Positions 51,381 to 59,757 of a DNA stretch of 64,000 bases are shown here, one piece after another. The notes beneath the pieces are model-generated. The model did no database searches. It had not been told where the DNA came from and saw only the letters and a program-made list of their open reading frames with translations. Each line of letters begins with the position of its first letter. Position 1 is the first letter of the stretch. The translations under genes were made by a program, and so were the position numbers. Source of the stretch: Paenibacillus piscarius (GTDB lineage: Bacteria; Bacillota; Bacilli; Paenibacillales; Paenibacillaceae); NCBI RefSeq assembly GCF_022234545.1, contig NZ_JAIEUI010000018.1:90704-154703 (forward strand). The letters are read 5' to 3'.

Positions 51381-51515
51381 TTACGCACTCAAAACTTTTC
51401 TGCCTTTCAAGCGGCGGGCTGCCAGCACTTTACGGCCGTTTTTCGTGCTCATTCTTTTGCGGAAACCATGTACCTTCTTGCGTTTGCTCACATTCGGTTT
51501 GAACGTCGGTCTCAT
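51381..51515 (-). CDS. rpmH: 50S ribosomal protein L34
   Basis: A 44-aa, highly basic protein: MRPTFKPNVSKRKKVHGF, then RKRMSTKNGRKVLAARRLKG, the family signature. The ATG at 51515 follows GGGAGGTG. It marks the left border of oriC, as in most bacteria. Confidence 0.98.
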   Translation of the reverse strand: MRPTFKPNVSKRKKVHGFRKRMSTKNGRKVLAARRLKGRKVLSA

Positions 51516-51649
51516 GTATTGCACCTCCCTTACAGGAACTTATTTTACTGTCATATAAGCAGAAACGGAACTAGCCGTCCTTAAGTAGGGACAGTATCTA
51601 CAAGTATTATTGATTTCAGTTGGAGACATATCCTCACAGAAAACACCTT

Positions 51650-51677
51650 TATATATTTAAACACAAACTTGCGTCAA
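51650..51677 (-). promoter_or_regulatory. Putative rpmH promoter
   Basis: Reverse-strand TTGACG and TATATA separated by 16 bases, about 135 bases before rpmH. Confidence 0.5.
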
Positions 51678-51716
51678 AAGTCAACCGTATCTCTTCCTTC
51701 CTCTTTTGAAAAAAAA

Positions 51717-52007
51717 TAATCCACAACCCTAGACGGTTATCCACCTGTGATTAAAAAAACCGTCGTTTGCTCACAGCCGGGAACAACCTGTGTATAAAAA
51801 TATCGAAGGTTTGGCGGAAGTTGTCGAACGGTGAACAAATTATCAACAATATGTAGTGGTGTTCTTAAAAATTATACACAAGTGATTGAATTTGTGGATA
51901 AAATAACGCGGCTCATTGAAAAACAAGGGGGCTTTTGCTATGATGGTATTACTTTTGAATGTGAATAGATTTATTTGTTCAATATATTATCAACAAGCTG
52001 TGGATAA
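51717..52007. other. oriC: oriC, upstream DnaA-box cluster (rpmH-dnaA interval)
   Basis: Perfect DnaA boxes (TTATNCACA): 51789-51797, 51872-51880, 51893-51901 and 51999-52007. One-mismatch boxes include 51717-51725 and 51737-51745, and TTATCAACA occurs twice. The boxes are of both orientations in very AT-rich DNA. This matches the incA/B-type half of the bipartite Bacillus origin. The dnaA promoter lies inside it, so DnaA should autoregulate. Confidence 0.93.
51916..51944 (+). promoter_or_regulatory. dnaA promoter
   Basis: TTGAAA and TATGAT with a 17-base spacer, between DnaA boxes at 51893 and 51999. Confidence 0.7.
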
Positions 52008-52152
52008 AGTTGTGAACAAATCAAATCTATCCATATTTTTTTGTTTCTTTATCTTGCGTACTGGGGATAAGATTCAGCACTAACCCATTTTCTTCGACAT
52101 TTCCACTTCATGGCTGACGCCACATTTGGAAGATTTAAAGGAGTGACAGTCT

Positions 52153-53499
52153 GTGGACAGCCATACTTCCGAATTATGGCAGCAAATATTATCGATTATT
52201 CAAACCAAACTAAGCAAGCCGAGCTTCGATACCTGGTTCAAGGCCACCAAAGCCCAATCATTCAGCCCCCAGGCCCTGATCATCTCGGCGCCAACAACCT
52301 TTGCCGTAGAATGGCTGGAAAGCCGCTACACCAAGCTGGTGGGAGCCACAGTCTATGAGGTCACCGGACAGCAGGTTGAAGTCAAATTTGTAATTGAAGA
52401 GAACAAGCCCTCTGAGCCTGTTGTTCAACAGACAGCGCCCTCTCCCGCCGTTTCACGCGAAGAAGCACAGACGCATTTGCTCAATCCCAAGTACACGTTT
52501 GATACATTCGTCATCGGTTCGGGCAACCGCTTCGCCCATGCAGCCTCACTGGCTGTTGCCGAAGCGCCGGCCAAAGCTTATAACCCGCTATTTCTGTACG
52601 GAGGCGTAGGTCTCGGTAAGACTCACCTCATGCATGCGATCGGCCATTATGTGCTGGAGCATAACCCTAATAACAAGGTGATCTACATCTCGTCCGAGAA
52701 GTTCACGAACGAGTTCATCAACTCCATCCGTGACAACCGCGGCGAGAGCTTCCGCAACAAGTACCGCAATGTTGACATTTTGCTGATAGACGACATTCAA
52801 TTCCTGGCCGGCAAAGAGTCAACGCAGGAGGAATTTTTCCATACATTCAATGCGCTGCATGAAGAACGCAAACAGATTATCATCTCAAGCGACCGGCCTC
52901 CCAAAGAGATCCCCACCCTGGAGGAACGGCTGCGGTCCCGGTTTGAATGGGGGCTGATTACCGATATCCAGCCGCCTGATCTGGAGACACGGATCGCCAT
53001 TCTCCGTAAGAAGGCGAAGGCGGAGAACCTTGATATTCCGAATGAAGCGATGATGTATATCGCCAATCAGATCGATACGAACATCCGGGAGCTGGAGGGG
53101 GCGCTGATCCGGGTAGTGGCTTATTCTTCCTTGACCAATCAGGATGTAACCACCCATCTGGCCGCCGAAGCGCTGAAGGATATCATTCCTTCCAGCCGTC
53201 CGAAGATGATTACCATCGGCGACATTCAGCAGAAGGTCGGCGAATACTACAATTTGCGCATGGAGGACTTTAAGGCGCGGAAGCGTACGAAGGCCGTTGC
53301 TTTTCCCAGACAGATTGCCATGTATCTCTCCCGTGAGCTGACCGATTATTCGCTGCCCAAGATCGGTGAGGCCTTCGGGGGCCGGGACCATACAACTGTT
53401 ATCCATGCCCACGAGAAGATTACACAGCAATTAAAGGCAGACCAGGAGTTGTACAAGGTGGTAAACAATCTATCAGAGAAAATTAAAAATCCTTCCTAA
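52153..53499 (+). CDS. dnaA: Chromosomal replication initiator DnaA
   Basis: A 448-aa AAA+ initiator. Domain I (residues 1-80, WQQILSIIQTKLSKPSFDTWF) is followed by a short linker and the ATPase, with Walker A GGVGLGKTHL and Walker B LLIDDIQFL. Domain IV is the DNA-binding helix-turn-helix with GGRDHTTVIHAHEKI. The start is GTG at 52153 after AAGGAG. It opens the rightward replication arm, flanked by DnaA-box clusters. Confidence 0.98.
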   Translation: MDSHTSELWQQILSIIQTKLSKPSFDTWFKATKAQSFSPQALIISAPTTFAVEWLESRYTKLVGATVYEVTGQQVEVKFVIEENKPSEPVVQQTAPSPAVSREEAQTHLLNPKYTFDTFVIGSGNRFAHAASLAVAEAPAKAYNPLFLYGGVGLGKTHLMHAIGHYVLEHNPNNKVIYISSEKFTNEFINSIRDNRGESFRNKYRNVDILLIDDIQFLAGKESTQEEFFHTFNALHEERKQIIISSDRPPKEIPTLEERLRSRFEWGLITDIQPPDLETRIAILRKKAKAENLDIPNEAMMYIANQIDTNIRELEGALIRVVAYSSLTNQDVTTHLAAEALKDIIPSSRPKMITIGDIQQKVGEYYNLRMEDFKARKRTKAVAFPRQIAMYLSRELTDYSLPKIGEAFGGRDHTTVIHAHEKITQQLKADQELYKVVNNLSEKIKNPS

Positions 53500-53526
53500 G
53501 AGGAATACAGAGCCTATGCACAATCT

Positions 53527-53606
53527 ATACACATGTGGATAGGCTTAATTTTATGCTGCCCGGCGACTTATCCACATAAACGGAGCCCCTACTACTAATA
53601 CTATTA
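53527..53606. other. oriC: oriC unwinding region: DnaA boxes, GC-rich link and DnaA-trios
   Basis: Between dnaA and dnaN: CTATACACA (53527), TGTGGATAG (53536) and a perfect TTATCCACA (53570-53578). A GC-rich stretch then leads to consecutive trinucleotides CTA CTA CTA ATA CTA TTA (53589-53606) and AT-rich DNA. This is the layout of the basal unwinding element known in Bacillus, where DnaA extends along trios to open the duplex. Confidence 0.85.
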
Positions 53607-53696
53607 AATAACTATAAACATTCTTCTTCTAAGCGCAGCGTTCAGAGAGGAATTACGATCATCCGTTTCCCCAACTTTTCAGCTAGGAGTGAAATT

Positions 53697-54839
53697 ATGA
53701 AAATCAGCATTCTCAAAAATGAACTAAACGAATCTATAAGCCATGTCTCCAAAGCCATCTCCAGCAGAACGACCATTCCAATTCTGACCGGTATCAAGTT
53801 CGAGGTCAGCCACCAGGGAGTGACCCTGACAGCAAGCGACACAGATATTTCCATTCAATCCTTCATTCCTGCGGAGAATGACAGCCAGACCATTGTGAAT
53901 GTCGAGCGTCCGGGCAGTGTTGTGCTTCCAGCCAAATTTTTTGTCGAGATTATCAAGAAGCTTCCCTCCAAAGAAATTCACATGGAAGTCAAGGAAGGCT
54001 TCCAGACCTATATCTCCTCCGGTTCGACAGAGATTCAGATTGTGGGTCTTGATCCTGAAGAATTCCCGGTTCTGCCAAGCATTGAGGAGAATGAGACCAT
54101 CTCACTGCCGGGCGATCTGCTGAAGAATATGATCAAACAAACCGCTTTCTCCATATCCACCCAGGAGACCACTCCGATTCTGACCGGTATTCTGTGGAAT
54201 CTGACCGATAATGAATTCAAATTCACAGCTACCGACCGCCACCGCCTGGCGACACGGGCTGCACATCTGGAGGGGACAGAGAATATCCAGTTTGCGAATA
54301 TTGTCATCGCCGGCAAAACGCTGAACGAGCTGAGCAAGATTATTCCCGACCAGAATATGCTGGTGGATATTGTCGTAGCCGACAACCAGGTGCTCTTTAA
54401 GATCGACAAGGTGCTGTTCTATTCCCGGATCCTGGACGGTATTTATCCTGATACTTCTAGGATTATTCCGACAACCTACAAAACAGAACTAACACTCGAC
54501 ACCAAAAAACTCAGCGAGTCAATTGACCGTGCTTATCTGCTCTCCCGCGAAGAGAAAACCAATATCGTCCGGATGCAGACGCTGGAGAACGGTGATGTCG
54601 AGATTTCATCCAGCTCATCGGAGCTGGGTAAGGTGCGTGAAGAGCTGGAAGTGATCGATTTCAAAGGCGAACCGCTGCGGATCTCCTTCAACTCGAAGTA
54701 CATGCTTGATGTGCTGAAGGTGGTTGAGAGTGAGCAGCTCGTCATTGCCTTCACCGGCATGATGAGCCCGATTATCCTCCGGCCGCTGGACGAAAGCCGC
54801 AGTCTGTATGTTATTTTGCCTTACCGGACAACCAATTAA
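53697..54839 (+). CDS. dnaN: DNA polymerase III sliding clamp (beta subunit)
   Basis: A 380-aa three-domain clamp: MKISILKNELNESISHVSKAISSRTTIPILTGI, central FSISTQETTPILTGILW, and C-terminal IILRPLDESRSLYVILPYRT. It gives processivity to the replicative polymerase. It follows dnaA across the unwinding region. Confidence 0.97.
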   Translation: MKISILKNELNESISHVSKAISSRTTIPILTGIKFEVSHQGVTLTASDTDISIQSFIPAENDSQTIVNVERPGSVVLPAKFFVEIIKKLPSKEIHMEVKEGFQTYISSGSTEIQIVGLDPEEFPVLPSIEENETISLPGDLLKNMIKQTAFSISTQETTPILTGILWNLTDNEFKFTATDRHRLATRAAHLEGTENIQFANIVIAGKTLNELSKIIPDQNMLVDIVVADNQVLFKIDKVLFYSRILDGIYPDTSRIIPTTYKTELTLDTKKLSESIDRAYLLSREEKTNIVRMQTLENGDVEISSSSSELGKVREELEVIDFKGEPLRISFNSKYMLDVLKVVESEQLVIAFTGMMSPIILRPLDESRSLYVILPYRTTN

Positions 54840-54855
54840 CGCCCCATCCATGCTC

Positions 54856-54907
54856 TGTGGATAAGTGGTGGAAAGGATCAAAAACATGAAAAAAATAGTT
54901 ATCCACA
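54856..54907. promoter_or_regulatory. Two opposed perfect DnaA boxes around the yaaA start
   Basis: TGTGGATAA at 54856-54864 and TTATCCACA at 54899-54907 face each other across the yaaA ribosome site and start codon. They could let DnaA influence yaaA-recF expression or act as accessory origin sites. Confidence 0.65.
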
Positions 54908-55116
54908 GTGGATATATTAAGCTGGACCAGTTCCTGAAGCTCGCTGATTGTGTATCTACAGGCGGGATGGCCAAGGCGCTGCTGCAGGAAGGGCATGTGC
55001 AGGTAAACGGGGAGATTGAAGAACGCCGTGGCCGAAAGTTATACCCTGGTGATAAGATAGAGGTACAGGATAACGGTGTATTTGAAGTTGAAGGCGGCGG
55101 CGTCAAGGAGGAGTAA
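54886..55116 (+). CDS. yaaA: S4-domain RNA-binding protein YaaA
   Basis: A 76-aa protein, essentially one S4 domain: IKLDQFLKLADCVSTGGMAKALLQEGHVQVNGEIEERRGRKL (in parts). The ATG at 54886 follows AAAGGA; a GTG upstream is less likely. The dnaA-dnaN-yaaA-recF order is standard for Bacillales. Possibly acts in ribosome assembly. Confidence 0.93.
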   Translation: MKKIVIHSGYIKLDQFLKLADCVSTGGMAKALLQEGHVQVNGEIEERRGRKLYPGDKIEVQDNGVFEVEGGGVKEE

Positions 55117-55136
55117 CCCTAAGGAGGAACAGGCTC

Positions 55137-56255
55137 TTGTTTGTCAAAAATATCGGTCTGCACGATTACCGCAACTATGGGCTGCTGCGTCTTGAGCAAC
55201 TGGGCGAGGTGAATCTCATTCTCGGCCAGAATGCCCAGGGCAAAACCAATCTCATGGAGGCTTTGTTTGTCCTGGCCATGACCAAAAGCCACCGGACCTC
55301 GAAGGACAAGGAGCTGATCTCCTTCGATGCCCCGGCCGGCTCGGCCCAGATTGTCGCCGAGGTGGAGCGGAAATACGGAGACCTGAAGCTGGAGCTGACC
55401 TTGTCGCCCCAGGGCAAGAAAGCCAAAATCAACGGACTGGAGCAGCGGCGGCTAAGTGAATTCATCGGTTCGCTGAATGTGGTGATGTTTGCCCCGGAGG
55501 ATCTGGAGATCGTCAAGGGAACGCCGGGCATCCGGCGCCGGTTCCTGGATATGGAGATCGGCCAGGTTCAGCCCAGCTATCTGTTCCATCTGCAGCAGTA
55601 CCAGAAGATTCTGCTCCAGCGGGGCAATCTGCTGAAGCAGCTATGGGGCAAAGAGGGCAAGGGCCGGGAGCTTCTGGACATCTGGGATACCCAACTTGTT
55701 GAGCATGGTGTTAAAATCGTCAAAAAAAGGAAACAATTCATAAAGAAGCTCCAATTATGGGCCGAAAGCATCCACAGGGGCATAACAAATGGCGGAGAAG
55801 AGCTGAAGCTGCTCTATGTCCCCTCGTTTGGTGACCGTGAAGAGGAAGATGAAGCTGTCTTATTGGACAAATTTATGTTAAAGTTATCACAAACAAGAGA
55901 TCAGGAAATCAGGCGCGGCATGACGCTGACGGGTCCCCATCGGGATGACCTGTCCTTTTTTATCAACGGAAGAGAAGCTCAGGTCTACGGTTCCCAGGGA
56001 CAGCAGCGTACGGCAGCTTTATCGCTCAAGCTGGCGGAAATTGAACTGATCCATGAGGAGATCGGAGAATATCCTGTGCTGCTTCTTGATGATGTCCTGT
56101 CCGAGCTTGATCCCTACCGTCAGACCCAACTGATCGAAACCTTCCAGAGCAAGGTCCAGACCTTCATCACCGCCACCGGTGTAGAGGGCCTGAATGCTGA
56201 CAAATTAAAGGGTGCGGTCCTGTATCATGTTCATGGCGGCAAAGTGGAGCTATAA
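55137..56255 (+). CDS. recF: DNA replication and repair protein RecF
   Basis: A 372-aa SMC-like ATPase. It has Walker A GQNAQGKTNLMEAL, signature YGSQGQQRTAALSLKLAE and Walker B VLLLDDVLSELD. It loads RecA at gaps. The start is TTG at 55137 after AAGGAGGAAC. It lies 20 bases after yaaA. Confidence 0.96.
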   Translation: MFVKNIGLHDYRNYGLLRLEQLGEVNLILGQNAQGKTNLMEALFVLAMTKSHRTSKDKELISFDAPAGSAQIVAEVERKYGDLKLELTLSPQGKKAKINGLEQRRLSEFIGSLNVVMFAPEDLEIVKGTPGIRRRFLDMEIGQVQPSYLFHLQQYQKILLQRGNLLKQLWGKEGKGRELLDIWDTQLVEHGVKIVKKRKQFIKKLQLWAESIHRGITNGGEELKLLYVPSFGDREEEDEAVLLDKFMLKLSQTRDQEIRRGMTLTGPHRDDLSFFINGREAQVYGSQGQQRTAALSLKLAEIELIHEEIGEYPVLLLDDVLSELDPYRQTQLIETFQSKVQTFITATGVEGLNADKLKGAVLYHVHGGKVEL

Positions 56256-56271
56256 AGAGCGGAGGAAGACC

Positions 56272-56520
56272 ATGTATATTCATTTGGGCGGAGAAAAAAT
56301 TATTCGGTCCTCAGAGCTGATTGCTATCTTTGATATATCCATTGAGAAATCCTCCAAGGTATCGAAGCAATTCATGACTCATTCCCAGCAGGACAGGAAG
56401 CTGGAGCGCATTGGTGAAGAGGAAGCGAAGTCTATTGTCGTGACCAGGAATACAGTCTACTACTCCCCGATCTCCTCCTCCACTCTCAAAAAAAGAGCCA
56501 AAATCTTGTTAGAAATATAG
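56272..56520 (+). CDS. remB: RemB-like (YaaB) extracellular matrix regulator
   Basis: An 82-aa DUF370 protein, MYIHLGGEKIIRSSELIAIFD, with a C-terminal SSTLKKRAKILLEI. RemB is linked to biofilm matrix control in Bacillus. The ATG at 56272 follows GGAGGAAG; the in-frame extension upstream overlaps recF and is not used. It sits between recF and gyrB, as in relatives. Confidence 0.93.
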   Translation: MYIHLGGEKIIRSSELIAIFDISIEKSSKVSKQFMTHSQQDRKLERIGEEEAKSIVVTRNTVYYSPISSSTLKKRAKILLEI

Positions 56521-56566
56521 TGCTGTGCTAGTTACAGGAGATAATCTGAAAGAAGTAGGTGAAGGC

Positions 56567-58477
56567 ATGTCAATGAATCAACCGACATATGATGAGAGCC
56601 AGATTCAGGTGCTGGAGGGGCTGGAAGCGGTTCGGAAACGTCCCGGCATGTACATCGGCTCCACCAGCTCCAAAGGCCTGCATCATCTGGTCTGGGAGGT
56701 TGTCGATAACAGTATCGACGAGGCGCTGGCAGGTTTTTGCGACCGGATTCAAGTCAAGATTCATGAGGATAACAGCATCACTGTCATTGACAACGGCCGG
56801 GGGATTCCTGTCGGCGAGAATGTTAAGCTGAAGAAATCCACGCTGGAAGTCGTTATGACGGTTCTTCATGCGGGCGGCAAATTCGGCGGCGGGGGCTATA
56901 AGGTGTCCGGCGGTCTTCATGGCGTAGGGATCTCTGTAGTTAACGCATTGTCTGAGAAGGTAGTGGTCACCGTTAAGCGTGACGGCCATGCCTATCAGCA
57001 GGAATACAGACGCGGTGTGCCGCAATATGATATCAGAATCATCGGGGATACCGAGGAGACCGGTACGACTACGACCTTCCACCCGGACCCGGAGATTTTT
57101 ACCGAAACGACCGTGTTTGAATATAATACCCTCCTTACCCGCATCCGTGAGCTGGCCTTCCTGAACAAGGGCATTGAGCTGTCCCTGCTGGATGAGCGGA
57201 CCGGCGTTGATAATGTATTCAAGTATGACGGCGGGATTGTGGAGTATGTGAAATATCTTAACGATAAAAAAGAAGCGCTTCATGAGGAACCGATCTACGT
57301 GGAAGGCTCGCGGGATATGATTGCCGTTGAAGTGGCTCTGCAATATAACGATTCGTACACAGAGAACATCTATTCCTTCGCCAATAACATCAATACCCAT
57401 GAGGGCGGAACGCATGAATCCGGCTTCAAGAGCGCCTTGACGCGGATCATCAATGATTACGCGCGCAAGTCTGGCGTAATTAAGGACAGCAGCCAGAATC
57501 TCACAGGTGATGATGTCCGTGAAGGGCTGACGGCGATTATATCGGTCAAGATTCCTGAGCCGCAGTTCGAGGGCCAGACTAAGACGAAGCTCGGTAACAG
57601 TGAGGTCCGCGGGGTCGTTGAATCCCTGTTCGGCGAGAAGCTGCAGGAGTTCCTGGAAGAGAACCCGGCGGTCTCACGCAAGGTGCTGGAGAAGTCGCTG
57701 CAGGCTTCCCGTGCCCGCGAAGCGGCCCGCAAGGCCCGTGAGCTGACCCGCCGCAAGAGTGCGCTTGAAGTCAGCGCCCTGCCGGGCAAGCTGGCGGACT
57801 GCTCCTCCAAGGATGCGTCGCTCAGTGAGCTGTTTATTGTCGAAGGGGACTCTGCCGGCGGATCAGCCAAGCAGGGCCGTGACCGTCATTTCCAGGCGAT
57901 CCTGCCGCTGCGGGGTAAGATCCTGAACGTTGAGAAGGCCCGGCTGGACCGGATCTTGTCGAATGCCGAGATCCGGGCGATTATCACAGCGCTCGGTACC
58001 GGGATCAGCGATGACTTCGACCTCTCGAAGGCCCGTTACCACAAGGTGGTCATCATGACTGATGCCGATGTTGACGGCGCCCATATCCGGACGCTGCTCT
58101 TGACCTTCTTCTACCGTTACATGCGGAAGATTGTCGAGGCCGGCTTTATCTACATCGCCCAGCCGCCGCTCTTCAAGATCGAGCGCAATAAGGTTGTCCG
58201 TTATGCGCAGAGCGAGAAGGAACGGGATGAGATCATTGCCTCCTACGGGGAGAATGTGAAGGTTAACGTTCAGCGCTACAAAGGGCTTGGCGAGATGAAT
58301 GCCGAGCAGCTCTGGGATACGACGATGGATCCTGAGAGCCGGACCATGCTCCAGGTGACCATTGAGGACGCCATGCTGGCAGACAGTATCTTCGACACCC
58401 TGATGGGCGATAATGTCGAGCCGCGCCGCGAGTTTATCCAGGAACATGCGCAGTCCGTCAAGAACCTTGATATCTAA
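56567..58477 (+). CDS. gyrB: DNA gyrase subunit B
   Basis: A 636-aa GHKL ATPase-Toprim protein. It has EVVDNSIDEALAGF and GRGIPV in the ATPase, KTKLGNSEVRGVVESLFG and the Toprim motif EGDSAGGSAKQGRDR. The C-terminal motif is QRYKGLGEMNAEQLW. With GyrA it introduces negative supercoils. The ATG at 56567 follows AGGTGAAG; 56573 is an alternative. Confidence 0.97.
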   Translation: MSMNQPTYDESQIQVLEGLEAVRKRPGMYIGSTSSKGLHHLVWEVVDNSIDEALAGFCDRIQVKIHEDNSITVIDNGRGIPVGENVKLKKSTLEVVMTVLHAGGKFGGGGYKVSGGLHGVGISVVNALSEKVVVTVKRDGHAYQQEYRRGVPQYDIRIIGDTEETGTTTTFHPDPEIFTETTVFEYNTLLTRIRELAFLNKGIELSLLDERTGVDNVFKYDGGIVEYVKYLNDKKEALHEEPIYVEGSRDMIAVEVALQYNDSYTENIYSFANNINTHEGGTHESGFKSALTRIINDYARKSGVIKDSSQNLTGDDVREGLTAIISVKIPEPQFEGQTKTKLGNSEVRGVVESLFGEKLQEFLEENPAVSRKVLEKSLQASRAREAARKARELTRRKSALEVSALPGKLADCSSKDASLSELFIVEGDSAGGSAKQGRDRHFQAILPLRGKILNVEKARLDRILSNAEIRAIITALGTGISDDFDLSKARYHKVVIMTDADVDGAHIRTLLLTFFYRYMRKIVEAGFIYIAQPPLFKIERNKVVRYAQSEKERDEIIASYGENVKVNVQRYKGLGEMNAEQLWDTTMDPESRTMLQVTIEDAMLADSIFDTLMGDNVEPRREFIQEHAQSVKNLDI

Positions 58478-58504
58478 GCTGATATAATTCAGAGGCTCAT
58501 AACG

Positions 58505-58547
58505 AACCTCCGGTTCAACCCTTGAGGGTGGAAGCCGGAGGTTTTTT
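58505..58547 (+). terminator. Terminator of gyrB
   Basis: Stem AACCTCCGG/CCGGAGGTT followed by TTTTGAG, 28 bases after gyrB. It separates gyrB from the head-on ATP-grasp gene. Confidence 0.85.
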
Positions 58548-58571
58548 GAGTAGTCACTTGACCAGCTGTTT

Positions 58572-59462
58572 CTATAGCTTGAATGAGCGTGTCCTACGCC
58601 GGCTGCCCGGGGCAGCGCGGCTGCTTTTCAGACGCCCGTAGGCAATGGCGTAGCGCTGGATTCTGCGGTAGATCGACGGGTTCTGGAATTTCTTGAAGAC
58701 AATGATGGACGGAAGGGTGTTCACTTCAAGCAGCCACAGATCATGGTGCTGGTCCATCGCCACGTCTAGTCCGAGCTCTTTGAGACCGGGATAGGCTGTC
58801 TCCAGCTGCTCCCCGATCCGGACCCCCAGTGACTTCAGCTGCTGGATGGTTGCCGTCCTTTCATCCGGGGCCATGTGATGTCGGAACAGATCCTCCACCG
58901 GAACAATACTGCCTCCGCTATGGTAATTCGTAATGACCTTGTGCGGTGCGGCTACCCGTCCCAGCAGCCCTGTAGTCTCCCATGCACCGTGAAGGTTCTT
59001 CTGGGTAAGCACCCGCAGGTCGAACGGCCGCCCCTGATGCTGAAGCAGGTCAATACCCTGCTGAATGAGGTACACGCGCCCCTTTATCAGGGACGATAGG
59101 GCAGCATCCAGCTCTTCCGGGGTGTTATAGACCTCGGCATCCTTCGCATAGCGGAGAATATACATCAGCTTGGGGACTGCCGCCACTTTGGTCTCACCGT
59201 CGTCTTCTTCTGTTCCTGTATAGCCGTAATCGGGCGGCTGCTCACTCGGGCTGAGATGGACGAGCCGCCTCTCCACTCTCATGACCCCGCTGCCATAGGT
59301 GCCGCGGTCAGGCTTGACATATACCGTTCCATAGATATCCAGAAGCTCCATCAGGTCTTCAAGACTGTATTTGCGGGTTTCCGGGATGAAGACCGAGAGC
59401 TGACGGTTCTGCAGAATGACTTTTGTTTTGGCCCATTTGCTGGACACGCGTTGAATCCTCAT
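58572..59462 (-). CDS. YheC/YheD-type ATP-grasp protein (spore coat-associated)
   Basis: A 296-aa protein. VYVKPDRGTYGSGVMRVER is the ATP-grasp phosphate loop. The segments GRVYLIQQGIDLLQHQGRPFDLRVLTQKN and LGLDVAMDQHHDLWLLEVNTLPS carry the metal-binding acidic residues. YheC/YheD proteins are associated with the spore coat in Bacillus; the substrate is unknown. The ATG at 59462 follows GGAGG. It is inserted between gyrB and gyrA on the opposite strand, against replication. Confidence 0.88.
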   Translation of the reverse strand: MRIQRVSSKWAKTKVILQNRQLSVFIPETRKYSLEDLMELLDIYGTVYVKPDRGTYGSGVMRVERRLVHLSPSEQPPDYGYTGTEEDDGETKVAAVPKLMYILRYAKDAEVYNTPEELDAALSSLIKGRVYLIQQGIDLLQHQGRPFDLRVLTQKNLHGAWETTGLLGRVAAPHKVITNYHSGGSIVPVEDLFRHHMAPDERTATIQQLKSLGVRIGEQLETAYPGLKELGLDVAMDQHHDLWLLEVNTLPSIIVFKKFQNPSIYRRIQRYAIAYGRLKSSRAAPGSRRRTRSFKL

Positions 59463-59688
59463 GATCAGCCTCCGTTTCTTTACGCATAGCGATTTTTCAG
59501 GACAAGCAAGCGAATAAGTGGTATAATATAAGGATATGGGATCATGTCTTTTGAACGAAAAAAGGGTCATAAATCCTTTCTTCTTGTCTTTATAGTCTAT
59601 GTACTAAAGACACGAGCGGAAAGGGCGGATATCCTTATCGGTGCTAAAAGAAATATCAATATTGACGATACCAGGCTATCATGTTTAA

Positions 59689-59717
59689 TTGTGCTGGATT
59701 TGTGAAAGTAATATAAT
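59689..59717 (+). promoter_or_regulatory. gyrA promoter
   Basis: TTGTGC and a perfect TATAAT with a 17-base spacer, 41 bases before gyrA. A second extended -10 (TGGTATAAT, 59519-59527) lies further upstream. Confidence 0.65.
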
Positions 59718-59757
59718 ATAGGGTAGCGGTTTTTAACTGAAGGAGGTCCACCAACTC

